A DNA stretch of 64,000 bases from Beta vulgaris subsp. vulgaris (GCF_026745355.1 NC_079204.1:50228285-50292284), one strand, 5' to 3'. Shown: positions 1 through 13,021, counted from the first letter of the stretch. The notes: generated from the letters alone by a model not told the origin. Numbers and translations are program-made.

Positions 1-60
1 GAGGATTATTTCCGAAGGATCTTTATTAGATATATGATCTTTTATGATCGCAATTATAAA

Positions 61-104
61 GAGGCAACGACTTGTTATTTACTAGGAAGAACGGTAGCTC
101 AGGG
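61..104 (+). repeat. Direct repeat, partner at about 1079-1118
   Basis: A segment of about 40 bp containing GGCAACGACTTGTTATTTA recurs about 1 kb downstream with a few changes and in the same orientation. The two copies could be the edges of a decayed terminal-repeat element or a local duplication. No target-site duplication was found to decide. Confidence 0.5.
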
Positions 105-1002
105 TCGTTCCTGAACATTATTAGGCCCGGGGCAATATAAGAAAAAGGGCCCCTAATACATAGTATACATTTAACAAAATATGCATGTTTATAGGATAAA
201 AACTATTTGAGAATCGATTAACTCATGGTTATCAACAACTATAAATTTTTTTTTATATGATTAATATATATCTAATATTCACACTGTCCTAGAAATATAC
301 TTATTAGGTCACGTAAGAAATAAGTTCTAGTGTGATTATCAAATTTTATTTTTATTTTAAAAAATAGATGTATGTAATAGGAGTTGTAGGTACTAATACT
401 GAAAATAAGAGAAATCACATAATAATAGTAGGGCCATGTCAGAAATAAAAGTGTAAACTGAAATGGAACAAAAAAAAAAAAAAGTGTTCAAACTATTGTG
501 GGACGGATGAAGTAGCCTTTAATAAATTATATAAACTAATAACTAGACAAATAAAATCGAAAATATAAAATATATTTTATCAACCAACACCTATAAATAA
601 TATTAAGAATCTAAGTATTGGCTTTAGGTTGTATACATTATTTTTTAATAATTTACAATTTCAAGGTATATAAGATATAAAATCATATCGACTAAAAAAA
701 TAAAATAATATAATATGGTGGTAAAAAGGAAATGAAGGTATAAGTTGGAAATATTGTAAGAAGAAAACATAAAAGAACATCTTTAATTTGCCAATTGTAA
801 AAGAAAAAAGAAAGAAAAAGAAAAAGGAAAAAAAGAAAAAAGGAAAACAAGACAAGAAATTACACAATTGTTGTAACAAGAGTCGAACTGCTGAAGTCCT
901 AAGGACTAAGTATTCCCGCAGAGGCACACCAATACCATCTTTCCAGTACCCGATATATGTAACTTTCGCGTTGGATTAATTAGTTAAGTTTTTGCAGATT
1001 TC

Positions 1003-1048
1003 TGGGCCCTGGGCGGGTGCCCCGCCTGCCCTGCCCCAGGGCCGGGCC
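1003..1048. repeat. GC-rich inverted repeat
   Basis: A 46-bp block of nearly pure G+C in an AT-rich background. GGCCCTGGGC on the left pairs with GCCCCAGGGCC on the right, so it could form a strong stem-loop. It may be the end of an old DNA transposon; no partner end was found. Confidence 0.5.
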
Positions 1049-2792
1049 TGCGGTAGCTATTCATATTATGATTTACCCAGGCAACGACTTGTTATTTATT
1101 AGCAAGAACGGTAACCATTATATTATTTACCCATGTACTTCTTGTATAAGTCATGTGGACAAGGTAGTAACCCCTCGTAATAGACTCATTAAAGAATACA
1201 AAACTTGGGAGGTGTGCACACTTTAGGAAAGGTACCTAGGCAAGGAAAAAGACTTTTATCAAGGTTATATATTTTATATTATACAAGTATTATCAGTTAT
1301 CCAAGAAAGGTTCTTCGAAATTAAATATTTCAAATGTTTAATTAAATAAAGTGTGTAATATTCCTGCATATACATGTACTTAGTATTTTTTACTAACACG
1401 CTTTTATTTGTTTTGTTTTATGGCTTTGTCCCTGTAATGACCCTATTTTGGCGAGCAGATTATACAGGTTGATATGATGCATACTTCATGTGGGGGAGCT
1501 AGTGAGGAATCATAATTAGTCAAGGAGTTGTTATTTTATTTTCTTTATTTCCATTATTATATAGTTGTACAATAAAGTTATTTCAATAAAGAGAAGTTAG
1601 TTTAGTCATTCTGCTGCATTAGTTTAAGTTAAGTTTTTAGTTAGTATTAAAGCCTTTGACGTTATTATCATGTGGTGGTAATACTCTCAAGTTTCTCAAC
1701 TGTTTTGTATTATAATGTATTTTTTAAAAGAGAGAAATTTGAAGGTGTTACATTAGACACATAGAAGAAGCCTTCATAGTCATGTCCCTCGCTTCGAATT
1801 CTCATTTCTAGGCCTTTCTATTTTGCCCGTTGTATTGCCCCTTATATGTGGGATGCATATGTATAGGGACTACAATAAGAAGTGGTTTCGGGGTTGTTGC
1901 CTTAATAAATCGAAGGTTATGAATGTGAGTATTAAGAATAGTGGGATAATTAGGATTTTTTTGTGTGTAGATTAGGGGAGATATTGGAGAACTCGAGGTG
2001 GAAATATTGTTTCCAAGGCATTGAATAAGAGATTCTTCAACTTTGTGGGTTAAATCCTCCGCCTCACTTTGATTCGTGTTCATTATTTTGTTAAGTAGAG
2101 AAGTAATAGAACCTCAATAACAATATAAGAGAAGTGAACAAGGCCTAAGTCAGCGGCGCCACGAAGTCAATGACAATAAATCCTAAATCCAACAAAATCA
2201 AAGCCAAAACAAGCCGTCGAGCACCTATGTCTGGTATACTGCACCAGTCTATTAGGTGCATTGGCACCACTTCGCAAAGGCCAAACTTCACAAGTCGGAA
2301 GACTTGGTGCACCCGCACCTGTATATGGGGTGCGCCCGCATCTATTAAGTTTCAGAAATAATGAATTTTGTAAGGCCTCATGCCAATTAAAACCTTAGTT
2401 AGATTTTATCTTCAATTCATGCTTTATACTAGTTTATTAGAGAGAGTATTAGGGTTCTACTTAGAGAGAAAAACACATTTTGAAACTATGAGATTTCAAA
2501 TTTTAAAATTCAAGTTTGTTCATTTCTACATCTTCAAGAAACTTTGATTAATTTAATTTGCAAGTTTTCAATTTTTATTTATTCTTCTGAATGTTATTCA
2601 CTCTTCTTTCATAATTATAGATCTCAAAGATTATAGTTTCATAATTGCTTATTTTATTCTATTAATCACCCATTAATTATGTTTATCCCTAAATTATATT
2701 AGTTATAAATTTCAAATTTTAATGTTTAGATTTCATGATTAGTGTATAGTTTCTAATCTAGGGTTTGGGTGAAAGGTGAATTAGGCCTTCAT

Positions 2793-4740
2793 TTTTTTTT
2801 TGTTTTGGCTAAGTGAGAGAGTAGATTAATGGAACCACAAATTACAACCTAACCCAGCCTAAAGGAAGACAAACCAACTAGGTTGGAATCTTTCACCTTT
2901 AGGCAGGCAACACAAGCAATAACATGTAGCTAATAACAAAGTTGTGACACTTTTCATTTGTTTCACCACACGGATAACACTAGGAATACACTGCTGCCAG
3001 TTTCTAGAGTTCCTACTATGCCAGATCAAGTACACCAGAGTTGTAATGCCAGCTAAATTACTTGCATATGAAACTTAGGTTGGGGTCCCTTCTGAATATT
3101 CTTGATCAACTGCTGTAAATCAGTAGATCTTGTGATATTGACCCACTCTTTGAACTTCTTCAAGCATTCACTGATATAAAGACAGTTGAAAAACAAGTGC
3201 CCGTGGTCTTCTTTAAACCTAGCACAAATCAAACACAGATCAGACTGACTTATCTCATATTGTGCTAGCTTTGCAGTAGTTTGGAGTTTGTATGCACAAC
3301 TAACCAAAGAATAAATCTATGTTTGGCAATAGCCAATCTATTCCAAACAATTTCATCCCAGGTGACTGATTGTTGTTCCCCAATAAGTTTGTAATATACA
3401 GCTTTAATTGAATAATTTGTCATATCATTAAGCTCAATTTGTGAATAATTCTGCTTGAGTTGATCTTTCACACACAAATCCTCCTCCAATACCAGCTTTC
3501 CCCTGAGTTAGGAACATAGTTCCACCATTTTGCTCCCTTCAGATATATTGAACTGATCCACCTAAGCCATGCAATATCCTGCTTCAAGGCAGTAGCCCAA
3601 ACATAATTGCCCAGGCTGGCAATATTGCAAACAATAATGTTTCTAAATCCAAGCCCTCTTGCACACTTCTGTGTGCACACCTGATCCCAAACAATTATCC
3701 CAGGCTTAGAACAGAAATGTTGATCACTCCATAAAATGCTCTACATATCTTGTTGATGTCACTGAGAACGCTTTTAGGAAGTATGAATACTTGAGCCCAA
3801 TAGACATGAAGGCTAAGTAGGACTGAATTAACCAGTTGAACACTGGATGAATATGATAAGTTTGTTGAGCTTCGAATTTTGATCATTGCAGTAATCTAAT
3901 CAGTGAGAGCTTCACACTATGCAACACTGATTTTCTTTGCACATATAGGTACCCCCAGGTACCTAAATGGTAAGGATTGCTGTGTAAAACCAGATGCCAT
4001 AACTACTCTTTGAACATCTTCTTCTAGCATTCCATAAGTGTAGAAAGCTGATTTATTTATGTTTGCTTTCAAACCTGAAGTATCTTAAAAAAATTTAAAG
4101 GCCCTCAATATTAGATGAATAGACACATACTCTTCCTTGCAACACATAATGAGGTCATCAGCAAAACACGTGTGTAAGCTTCATTTCTTTGCATCTGGGA
4201 TGAAATTGGAATTGTTCTAATTCCCCAAGCTTTGTCAAAATCCTTGACAAATATTCCATATATAAATCACAAAACAAAAGAGGGGAAATAGTGTCCCTTT
4301 GTATCAACCCTCTATAAGACTTGAAAAAACCCTTCATGTTTCCATTCAACATCAAGGAAGACACATTGCATAATTAGTGCAGTAAATGGAGAAGGAAATC
4401 CCAAAGCTTGCATTATTTCATTATGGAAATCCCAATTTATTGTAACATAAGCTTTTTGCAAATTTATCTTCATTAGACAACTAGGATTCACTTGTTTTCT
4501 TTCATAGAGTTTCACCATGTCTTGAATGACCATTATGTTATGAATTATGAATCTGCAATGCACAAATCCCCCCTAATTCTCCATTATGAGATCAGGTAGC
4601 ACTTCTCTTAATCTGCCACACAATACCTTGGTAACACACTTATAAATTATGTGACAACAAGATATAGGTTTGAATTATGTCACATTTCTTGGGCATTTTG
4701 TCTTAGGCACCAGTGTGAATATTGTAGTGTTTAAGGCTTT
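2793..4740 (-). pseudogene. 5'-truncated LINE retrotransposon relic (reverse transcriptase and zf-RVT)
   Basis: A degenerate L1-type non-LTR retrotransposon read on the minus strand. Reading from 4740 down there are reverse-transcriptase blocks: a VPKTKCP motif near 4690, an LQKAY block near 4460, a GLIQRDTISPLLF block near 4290 and an FADD active-site motif near 4165 (usual form F/YADD). A zinc-binding zf-RVT segment follows at 3053-3307 (CLICARFKEDHGHLFFNC), then a C-terminal WHSRNSRNW stretch near 2995. A T-run at about 2793-2802 on the plus strand is the likely poly(A) tail, which sets the 3' end. Frameshifts and stops break it into at least five pieces, and the endonuclease half is missing, as expected from 5' truncation. 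It cannot encode a working protein. Confidence 0.85.
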
Positions 4741-6845
4741 TAGAATTATATTAGGCCTTACATTGATTGTTAATGTAATTGTGGTGACATACGGATGATT
4801 ATGTATTGGTCTTGGTATTTTGAGGCCTTTGGATAGATATTGATTACATTTGGTATTTTGGTTACAAATGTTCTTAATCAGATTTTGAACCCTTTTCTCA
4901 TCCGCGTGAATCAACTTAATTTCTAGGCCAATATATTGGGTAGAAATCAAAGGTATCTATCCATTAGGAGTTTTCCATACTTATTTGATCTCTTAATCAA
5001 TTATCTAAAGATTATTCAAGAGAGGATTTAGTTGATTGTTTATGTTATTAATCTTGAAGACCATTCAAAAGAGGACTTGAGTATCTCAGAGGAAAGCTAC
5101 ACCTTGCATAATTATCGTTTTTGAATCCGCAATTGCATTAAAGATCATTCTTTCGGTTTGATTTATACTAGTAGCCTTGACCCTAGTGTTTTCTCATTGA
5201 TGTTTTACACTCCAGATTTTATTTTCTTGTTCTATTTGATTTTACTTAGTTATTAGTTGTTACAAAACCATTCCAAAAACCCCAAATAATCTTCAATTAG
5301 GTAATTTAATCTTGTTTAAACTTTAGTTGATCCCAATTTTCTTATACCGATCATTGACTTGCCTTTATTACAGTCTTAGTAATTGTTTGTTAGAAGTTAT
5401 AGATTTAATTTGAAAAGTGATTTTTGATGTCTTAACGACACACTAAAAACCTCTTATTAAAATCTCCTAACACAATCCAAGGAATCTAGATCAATGGCGG
5501 AGGAGAGCTTTACTAAATCCTCCCACAAACTCTCCCTCTCCAATGCAGAACTAAACACATACACGAACGAACAGAAGAATCCTATTTTACTTTGAGTAGG
5601 CTTCACAAAATAGTGAATTAACTTGGCAGAGATCCATCTTATACCCTTATTATATTGATAAGTAACTCTAACACTAACTAATTATATTAAGACACAAGAA
5701 ACCCAACCTAGTTATATTGATCAGTAACCTCTAGCATGAGTAACCTCTGGTCCTCAACTAGTAACATAAGTAACTCCAAAAAGTTCCAATAAACCCAACT
5801 TGGGACATATAAGTAACTCCAATAATTTTCCATACCACCCGATCTATTATAAGTAACCCAACAATTATAATTAATCCTTAATATATCGATGAGTATTCTT
5901 AATATAAAATAATTAAACTTTTATATGAACTGGCCACACTGTTAAGTTTCAAGTGTTAAGTGCTTGAAAATGTGCTAACAATAGTGAGATTTCAATGATA
6001 TGAGGTTGCTTGGTAGGTAGTGGCAGATCTAGGAAGATCTGCGTGGGTTCGAAATTTATCTAATGTTAGATTAGCATCTGCTTTCTCACAATTTTTTCGA
6101 GACATGATGTGGGGCAACATAATCTATTAATTTAGAATAGTTTACTGATTGACCAAAGTCAATTCTCTAATCCAAAATTTTCGGGATTATTAAATAAAAT
6201 TCAGAATTTAATTAAAGATTGTTTATTAATGCTTGAGTTAACTGAATACAAATTTATTGTCAATCAATGTTTATTTAACAAAATGATGAGTTAAACTAGC
6301 TAAACTAACATATTTTAGATTTTTTTGAAAGGATAGCTTAGGGAAGGCATTCTTTTAGTTATAAGTAATATCTTTAAAGGTTCTTAAGTTCAGGTTAAAG
6401 CACTAATATAATAATTATAGTATCATGTCAAAAATTAAAGTATTGAAATTAACTTGGGATAAACCTAAAATGCCGATATTCAAACTATTATGGAACAGAT
6501 GAATTATTATTTTCAATTATATGTTTGATATGTATTACATTCAATGTGCATTGCCTTTTTTTTAACTACGTATTTAAGAATGCAATTCAATAAAAGACTA
6601 ATAAAAAAAACTAGACACTAATAGTCCAAATACTTTCTCATAATTAAATGCCAAGAGAGTAAAAGAGGACAAAAAAACACTCCAAAACTTAAAACATGTG
6701 AGAAATAATTAAATGCTAAAAGGATAAAGGACATTAAAAGATGAAAAAAAAAACTCACTACTTAAAAGGAGCAAAAATAATGGAAAGTCAGAGGCTGGGA
6801 TTTGATCCCACGTTCTTTGACAGAGTTTCACTTAATTTTACCAAT
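4741..6845. other. Intergenic, no gene recognised
   Basis: AT-rich sequence between the LINE relic and the gypsy element. A short open frame at 5494-5595 starts with an ATG but has no recognisable domain. Repeated AGTAACTC/AAGTAACCT-type phrases at about 5650-5870 look like a degenerate low-complexity stretch. Confidence 0.5.
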
Positions 6846-6850
6846 ACTAT

Positions 6851-7328
6851 TGTTTCGGTATCGAAAACGGTGCCGGACCCTTTGAGAGTTGTCCGACAGA
6901 AGATGGATGTCCGTGAGGGATCTGCAACAATGACAAACGTGAGCTACCCTCGGGGGTGTTTCGAGGAAACCCCCTCCGACGCTCAAGTCAGCTAAATACT
7001 CAAGAGGATTCTAGAGAGAGAGAGAGCTTAGAGAGAGAGAGATAGGCTATTTTTAGTATGAGAGAATGTACCTGCAGGAATAGTACTGGATGGCTATTTA
7101 TAGGCGTACTATTCACCTGACAGGGTGTGTAATCTTGTGACACTTGTACTGTTGTGATTAGTCTTGTCAGAGGGAAGATTCCCTTTACTTTGTCGTTTTC
7201 TATGGCCGTGACGGCAGTCTCGGCACGAAGACAAAAGATGATGTTTCCTCTTTTACGAATCCACGTCACCTCGGTTTGCTCCCGGGCAACTAGTAATGTC
7301 CGCTAGCAAACTTGGTCATACCCATACA
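6851..7328 (-). repeat. 3' LTR of the gypsy element (478 bp)
   Basis: Starts TGTTTCGGTATCG and ends CCATACA. It is the partner of the LTR at 17338-17807. The 8-bp length difference comes from four 1-bp gaps and one 4-bp gap near 7126-7130. The 5-bp duplication ACTAT sits directly to its left. Confidence 0.95.
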
Positions 7329-7342
7329 ACTAGCCCCCCAGC
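7329..7342 (-). promoter_or_regulatory. Polypurine tract of the gypsy element
   Basis: On the minus strand GCTGGGGGGCTAGT directly precedes the 3' LTR. A G-rich tract in this position primes plus-strand DNA synthesis. Confidence 0.7.
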
Positions 7343-7605
7343 ATCTTTGGCGGTCGTGACCGTCATGGATGTTTTAACTTGGTGACGTGGATAGATTAGG
7401 GTTCCACTGCTGATTGGCTCTCTTCTTACTTCCACGTGTCAGCCTGGGGGTAGTTGTTGGTTTTTGAAAAAGTGTAATCATTACTTGACTCTGGAATCCC
7501 GCTCGTTTTTTCCCTTTTAGACATTAGGGTGCGTTGTATGATCGACACTTGTCGTTGATCCGTAGAGGCAGTTGATACGGTTTTAATCCTGACCCCTTAT
7601 TTCGG

Positions 7606-7614
7606 TATTTAAAA
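7606..7614 (+). promoter_or_regulatory. Possible TATA box for the opposite-strand gene
   Basis: TATTTAAAA is followed by a pyrimidine-rich stretch (7621-7700), as in many plant core promoters. It lies about 380 bp before the candidate ATG at 7993 and 280 bp inside the element from the left LTR. The call rests on motif and position only. Confidence 0.4.
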
Positions 7615-7992
7615 GGAAAATTCCTTTTCATTTCTACTCTTACTCAACTTCTTCTCCTTCCTTCATACTCTTCTCTGGTTTTCTCCATTTTCTTGCGAAC
7701 TCTGACCTCACTGTTTCTTGGCCCTAGATTGTTTCTTTTCTTTCGAAATTATCAAAGCTCGTTGCTTTCCTTCACCTTCTTCACAATTTCCGAAAAGGTT
7801 TTCTTTTTGGCTGTGTTTCTGGGTTTGCTCCGTGGGAATTCCTTCATCGTTGTTGCGACATTTTTTCCGGCGAACTTTTGCCTGAGAAGCGGTTTTTCGG
7901 GGCGTCTTAGCTTTCACGTGTGTCTCTGTCCAGTATCTTTTGCCTTTTAGTTTTCTTTTCGTTTTTGCTTTTTATTTTTCTTCCTTGTAATC

Positions 7993-10932
7993 ATGTCGGA
8001 CCAATCAGATAGTCAGAACTCTTTAGGAACTAACTTATGACTGAGAGTGAAGACCCTCTTCCCCTCCCTTCATGGCGGGCCCAGCTCGTCAGATTCTAGC
8101 CCCCCGCGGAGGACTCGCTCTTGGCTGACCTTCCTCTACCTCTGACCGGGAGAAAGAACTAGATCTAATTTTTAAACGACTGTTTTCTCCCGAACTGGCC
8201 AACTTGACCACTCAGTTTTGACCGCTAGGATGAGTGGGATAATCAAACACTTAAGGAATTGAGACACCAAATTCTGGCCCGTAGGACACTTAGGCATCCT
8301 CCCCCTGATGCTGTTCCCGGTCTGGATGTTCAACCCTTGAGAGAGCATGCCTGGTTGGAGAGTTTAGCGGATGCTGGCGTCGTGACCGACCCCAGTGTCT
8401 TTGACCGTCTTGGCCGAGACCCAACTCCTTCTCATTCCTTCACCCTCCTGTTGTCAATTTAGGTTCTGATAGCGACTATCACCAGCATGGATACTGATGC
8501 TCCTCCCTCTACTTTCGACCGGGACCAGGGTTTTCTTCCCGCCAGATTGACATAGGTGAAGTCCAGTATGCCTTCCCCATCTCGTCCTGAGCCCATTCCT
8601 GTCCGCAACGATGTTCTTCATTCTGGGATATGGTTGCCTCCCGATTATAGTCACGGACCCAAGACCACTGTCATTTGTAAGGTTTGGCGGGCAGCTGCTT
8701 TGGAATTAGAATACTGTAAGGTGGCGAAGGAGTTGTATGGCTTTCCGCCTGAGTATGACCTGGTGATCCCAGCTGAGGGAGCCAGGGTAGTTGATTGTCC
8801 GGCAGGGCATGTAGCCATATATGCCCATCATCTTGAGTTTGGGTTGCGATTCCATGGACTTGGTGTTGGTGAAGTCTTGCAGGCTTTCAATGTCTGCCTT
8901 GCCCAACTGACTCCATTGGCCGTGAGGAATATATTGCTTATATCTGGGTCTGTCGCTACTTGGGCTTCCCTGAAACCTTAAACTTGTTCCGCCACCTTCA
9001 TTGGCTGAGACGGAATGGCTCTGCGGAGAGAGGATGGTGGTCTCTGATGACGGCCAAGGAAAAAATGACCGTTTATCCAAAAATGAGCGGCCTGAAGAGT
9101 TGGCAGGGAGCCTTCTACTGGCTTAAGGTCCCGGATGATTTTCCTCTTCGCCGCCACTTTACCAAACCTTACCCTCGAATGGATGACGTTCCCAAGTATG
9201 ATCTGTCCGAGGCCGAGAAGAAGGCTGTGAAGTATTTCGGCACTGTGGATATGGTTGTTGAGGGAGAGGAGACTGAAATAAAGGCTCCCCATATCTGGCT
9301 CCCACATGCCAAATACATTCTGGGTAACGGACCGCTGTCTGCCGTCTTTCTATGCCGGACTCATCCAGAAGGTGTGTAGTATTATTCCTGGTCCGACATG
9401 GTACTTGGAATTCTTTTTGCTTTTATTCCTTTTTGCGTACTGACGTACTAATTGGTTTACATTTTTCTTGTATTTGCAGGTGACGTCAGCTTGGATTTGG
9501 AAGAGTTAGGGTTAGACGATCAATTACGTCCAATGTCTAACATCCCTGACGAGCCCGTTTTTGACCATGACACCGTTCATGGCTTAACTGGTGGTCCGCG
9601 AGGCGCAGGCAAGAATACTGGACGGGGCAGCCGAGCTGGACGGACTGTCCGCCGTGCCGGTCATACATCGGGTCGCGCTCCCGGCCGGGGTGAGCCGACT
9701 CCATCCCGCTCTGCCATCCAGGTTCCTATTAACCGGGGTGGTAGCACCACCTCGCGTCGCCGCCCCCGGGACCCTGAGGCTGAAGTTCCTAACAAACGTC
9801 AGTCTGTGGAAGTTAACTCTGCAGACGTGACCGTGACCGGGGACCAAGGGCTGCCTACTTCTCCTGCCCGGGGGCCGATGCCGGAGGTTCAGTTATCTCC
9901 TTCTTCCCTTCTCCGCAGTCCCGGGACCGCTGTCGGATCCAGCTCCTCCACCCGCCAGAAGGTGTATGAGCTTCTGAGCCGGCCGAGCTTTCTCTCGGAC
10001 TTAGGTCCGGGAATCTACAGTCGGGCCCAAGAGTGGATTGAAACTAATATCGTCCCTCTTTGTGCGTCCGTGAAGGCTGCTCTGTTCCATCCGCCTTCAA
10101 CTGCTGGCCAACTGTTTAGGCCAAATCTTGACGTGAGAGAGGATGAGTCCATTTTTGCGGACATCCCGGCCAATGGAGGTACTTTGGGGTACCGCCTTCT
10201 GAAAGGACTCCAACTGCCTTTTGACCGTCCGGCAGACAAGTTGGTGGCGCCCGCTGCTCAGTTAGCTCACGACCTTGTCGTGGTAAGTGCATGCATTTTT
10301 CTCTCTTGCTCTGTTTCTTGTTGTTTTTTGTTCGTTTTTTTTTTTTTTTTTTTTTGCGATGCTTTTAGGCCGGGAATTCTGCTGTTGAGCTTATAGCTCA
10401 ATATTTGGAGTACCAGCGCCTGGCTGAGAGCGCTGGCGGGACCATCCAAGGTTTGGAGGCCGACAAGATTGGCCTTTCTGCTCAGATCTCTCAATTGGAA
10501 GCCAGTCTGGAGTCTGAGAAGAAAGCCAAGGCTGAGGCTGATAAGGAGCTGGGGGAGCTGCGCTTGAAAGCCAAAGAGCTTGAGGACCTGCAGCTGAAGA
10601 ACTCTAACTTGGAAGTTGCTCTCAAAGCGTCCAAGGATGAGAGGGAGACTGCTGTGAAGAGTGCTGCTGCTGAGGCCCGTCAAACTGCTGTGGCGGACTT
10701 CAAGAGATCTGAAGAGTTCGTTGGTCTTCTCGGCGAGCGGTATGACGGGGGCTGGGTGGCCGCTAAGAGGTGTGTCTGCCACTCCCATCCCAGCTTTGAT
10801 TGGGAGCAGATGGAAGTCGCCTTTGGCGAGGGCGTCCACAGGCAACCCTTAGCAGATGAGCCCTATATCTGCTCCGAGGAGATTATTGCCAACATTTTGC
10901 CTACCGCTGAAGATGATGCGCCTCCTTCATGA
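7993..10932 (+). pseudogene. Extra opposite-strand gene of the gypsy element (transposase_28-type domain plus coiled coil), with two introns
   Basis: A gene on the plus strand, opposite to gag-pol. A conserved domain spans about 8580-9360 (EYCKVAKELYGFPPEYDL, then ETLNLFRHLHWLRR and YWLKVPDDFPLRRHF) and matches the so-called gypsy-type transposase (PF04195-like) proteins of plant elements. Two canonical introns are visible: 9372-9479 (GTGTGT...TTTGCAG, phase 1) and 10283-10368 (GTAAGT...CTTTTAG, phase 0). Joining them keeps one frame from about 8925 to the stop at 10932. The middle exon encodes a basic R/G/P-rich region; the last exon is a coiled coil (about 10420-10660) with an acidic tail. 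An ATG at 7993 (MSDQSDSQNS) may be the real start, but indels at about 8030-8560 and near 8920 break the 5' part. Its function is not established. Confidence 0.8.
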
Positions 10933-11221
10933 AGACTTTGGCGGTCATCTTCAACCTCCTCAATAGCGTCCAATAGCTTGTAATAGTTTAGATTGTCAGC
11001 CTTTGAATGGCATGTAAACCTTATTTTGACTTTTGCTACTGGATCCATAAATGCCTTGTTTTGAGTGGCTGACTAATTTTGTTTGTAGTTGGCCGCCAAG
11101 CCAGTAATTTATGATTTTCCTTTGATAGACAAATTTTCCTTGTATTTAATTTGAAGCTTTTGTGCCCGTTACGCTATGTTAGCAATCTTTCTGTTTCATC
11201 TTTCTGTTTTGCAACAATTGT

Positions 11222-11660
11222 TTGGCCTGTCATTCGGCCGCTACCGCTTATGTTGCCTGTTATATAGCCGTTAGCGTTTATTTTGCCTGTTATTTGGCCG
11301 CTAATGTTTATTTTGCCTGTTATATGGCCGTTAGCGTTTATTTTGCCTGTTATTTGGCCGCTTAGCTTATTGTTCCTGATTGGCCGCTAAGTTTATTTTG
11401 CCTGTTATTTGGCCGCTAATGTTTATTTTGCCTGTTATATGGCCGTTAGCGTTTATTTTGCCTGTTATTTGGCCGCTAATGTTTATTTTGCCTGTTATAT
11501 GGCCGTTTAGCGTTTATTTGCCTGTTATATGGCCGCTAATGTTTACTTAGCCTGTCATATGGCTGACACAAGTACTTAGCCTGTCATATGGCTATTACCT
11601 TTATTTATCCTGTTATATGGCTGGTATGATTACTTAGCCTGTTATATGGCTATTAACTTT
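11222..11660. repeat. 30-bp tandem array inside the gypsy element, arranged as 60-bp dimers
   Basis: About 14 units of roughly 30 bp based on CCTGTTATTTGGCCGCTAAT. Two types alternate: one has TTATTTGGCCGCTAATG, the other TTATATGGCCGTTAGCG, giving a 60-bp higher-order period in the centre. Units at the right edge (11570-11660) are more diverged. The array lies between the integrase end and the opposite-strand gene, where Retand elements carry amplified repeats. Confidence 0.9.
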
Positions 11661-11949
11661 TGTAACAATCAGTTCACTTTTCTTAGCGAAAATATGGAGA
11701 GTAATGGACAAACATAAACAGAATATATCGGAATGCTAACAGAGTTTTATTTATGTATAATGCCATCGAAGGCTCTCGTCCCATTACATTTCTTTTGGAC
11801 TATACATAGTACTTCTTAAGGACGTCAGCATTCCAGCAGTTCTTCACTCTTTCCCATCCATTCCTTTGAGAATGAAGGATCCCGGACCTATCTTTCGAGC
11901 TATGATATATGGGCCTTCCCAATTGGCATTATTACCTCTGTGTGAGCTT

Positions 11950-13021
11950 TTCCAGTGGCGGCTGTCCTTCGCAGAACTACTCGCCTTCAGCTAACGGTCT
12001 TTCCAAAACCCTCTTGTTGTAGGCTTTACGGATCCGGTCCTTGTACACCGCTGATCTCAGCTCCGCTTTTAACCTTATCTCTGGCAAGAAATCCAGATCC
12101 TCCCTTAGTGCTTGATCATTCCTTTCCAGGGCCTGATGTTTTATCCGGTAGGTGGGCAAGCCTACTTCTACCGGTAGCACTGCTTCTGCGCCAAAAGCTA
12201 GCTTGAAAGGGCTTTCTCCCGTGCTTCTTTCTCAGTTGTCCTATTTGCCCATAGAACAGCCGGTACCATCTCGCCCATTTTCCCTTGAACTCGTCGAGCT
12301 TCTTTTTCAAGGCGTTCAAATTTGCTTGTTAGCGGCCTCTGCCTGACCGTTACTCTGGGGATGGCACACTGCGGAATATGCAAATTCACGCGGAAGTCCG
12401 AGAGAAAAGCCTGAATGGGTCTACAGATCAAACTGGACTCCGTGGTCAAACACGATCGCAGCCGAGATGCCAAACCTAGTCATGATGTTCTGCCAGATGA
12501 ACTTTTTTACTTGGTTGGCCTTTATCTTTGCTGTCGGCTCCGCTTCGATCCACTTCGTGAAGTAATCTATACCCACAATCAAGAAACGCCTTCCTCCCGT
12601 CGCCGCAGTGAACGGTCCCAAGATATCCATTCCCCACTGTGCGAATGGTATCGGACATAGAATGGGCTGCAAGTCTTAGCGGGCCTATTTATCACCGGTG
12701 CAAACTTCTGGCACTTATCACATTTTTCACATAAGCCTTGCGCATCGGCCAACATGTGGGCCAGTAGAATGCCCTGAGTGCCTTTAAAGCCAGTGCTTTA
12801 CCTCCAATGTGGTTTCCACAGACACCCTCGTGGATTTCTTCCATTATCTTCACGGCCTCAGCAGATGTTGCGCATTTTAACAGTGGCAGGCTAAATGATT
12901 TTTTGTACAACTCATTCTGGTATATCACGTACCAATTTGCTTGTTTCTGCAACTTTTTGGCGGCCATGGGATCTGCTGGGAGCATTCCTGTTTGCTTGTA
13001 TTCACTAGCTCTGTAAACCAT
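11950..13021 (-). pseudogene. gypsy integrase region
   Basis: Zinc-binding H2C2-like part at 12692-13021 (IHEGVCGNHIGGKAL). Core domain at 12421-12672 with WGMDILGPF (first Asp) and DHGVQFD, where most relatives have DNG at the second Asp. The C-terminal part, with LPEIRLKAELRSAVYKDRIR, reaches about 11980. Several frame changes split these pieces. The domain order and sequence confirm Ty3/gypsy and the minus-strand orientation. Confidence 0.82.

Larger units (their letters stand above)
1..2792. other. AT-rich intergenic stretch, no gene recognised
   Basis: Open frames here are short and show no domain, codon bias or splice context. The stretch holds a purine tract near 787-850 (A/G only over tens of bases), a pair of direct repeats (about 61-104 and 1079-1118) and a GC-rich inverted repeat (1003-1048). 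The rest is unremarkable AT-rich plant intergenic DNA, probably decayed transposons. Confidence 0.6.

Noticed and set aside
6781..6815. tRNA-like T-arm phrase GGGATTTGATCCCACG
   Set aside because: No matching A box or cloverleaf nearby, so no tRNA or SINE call.
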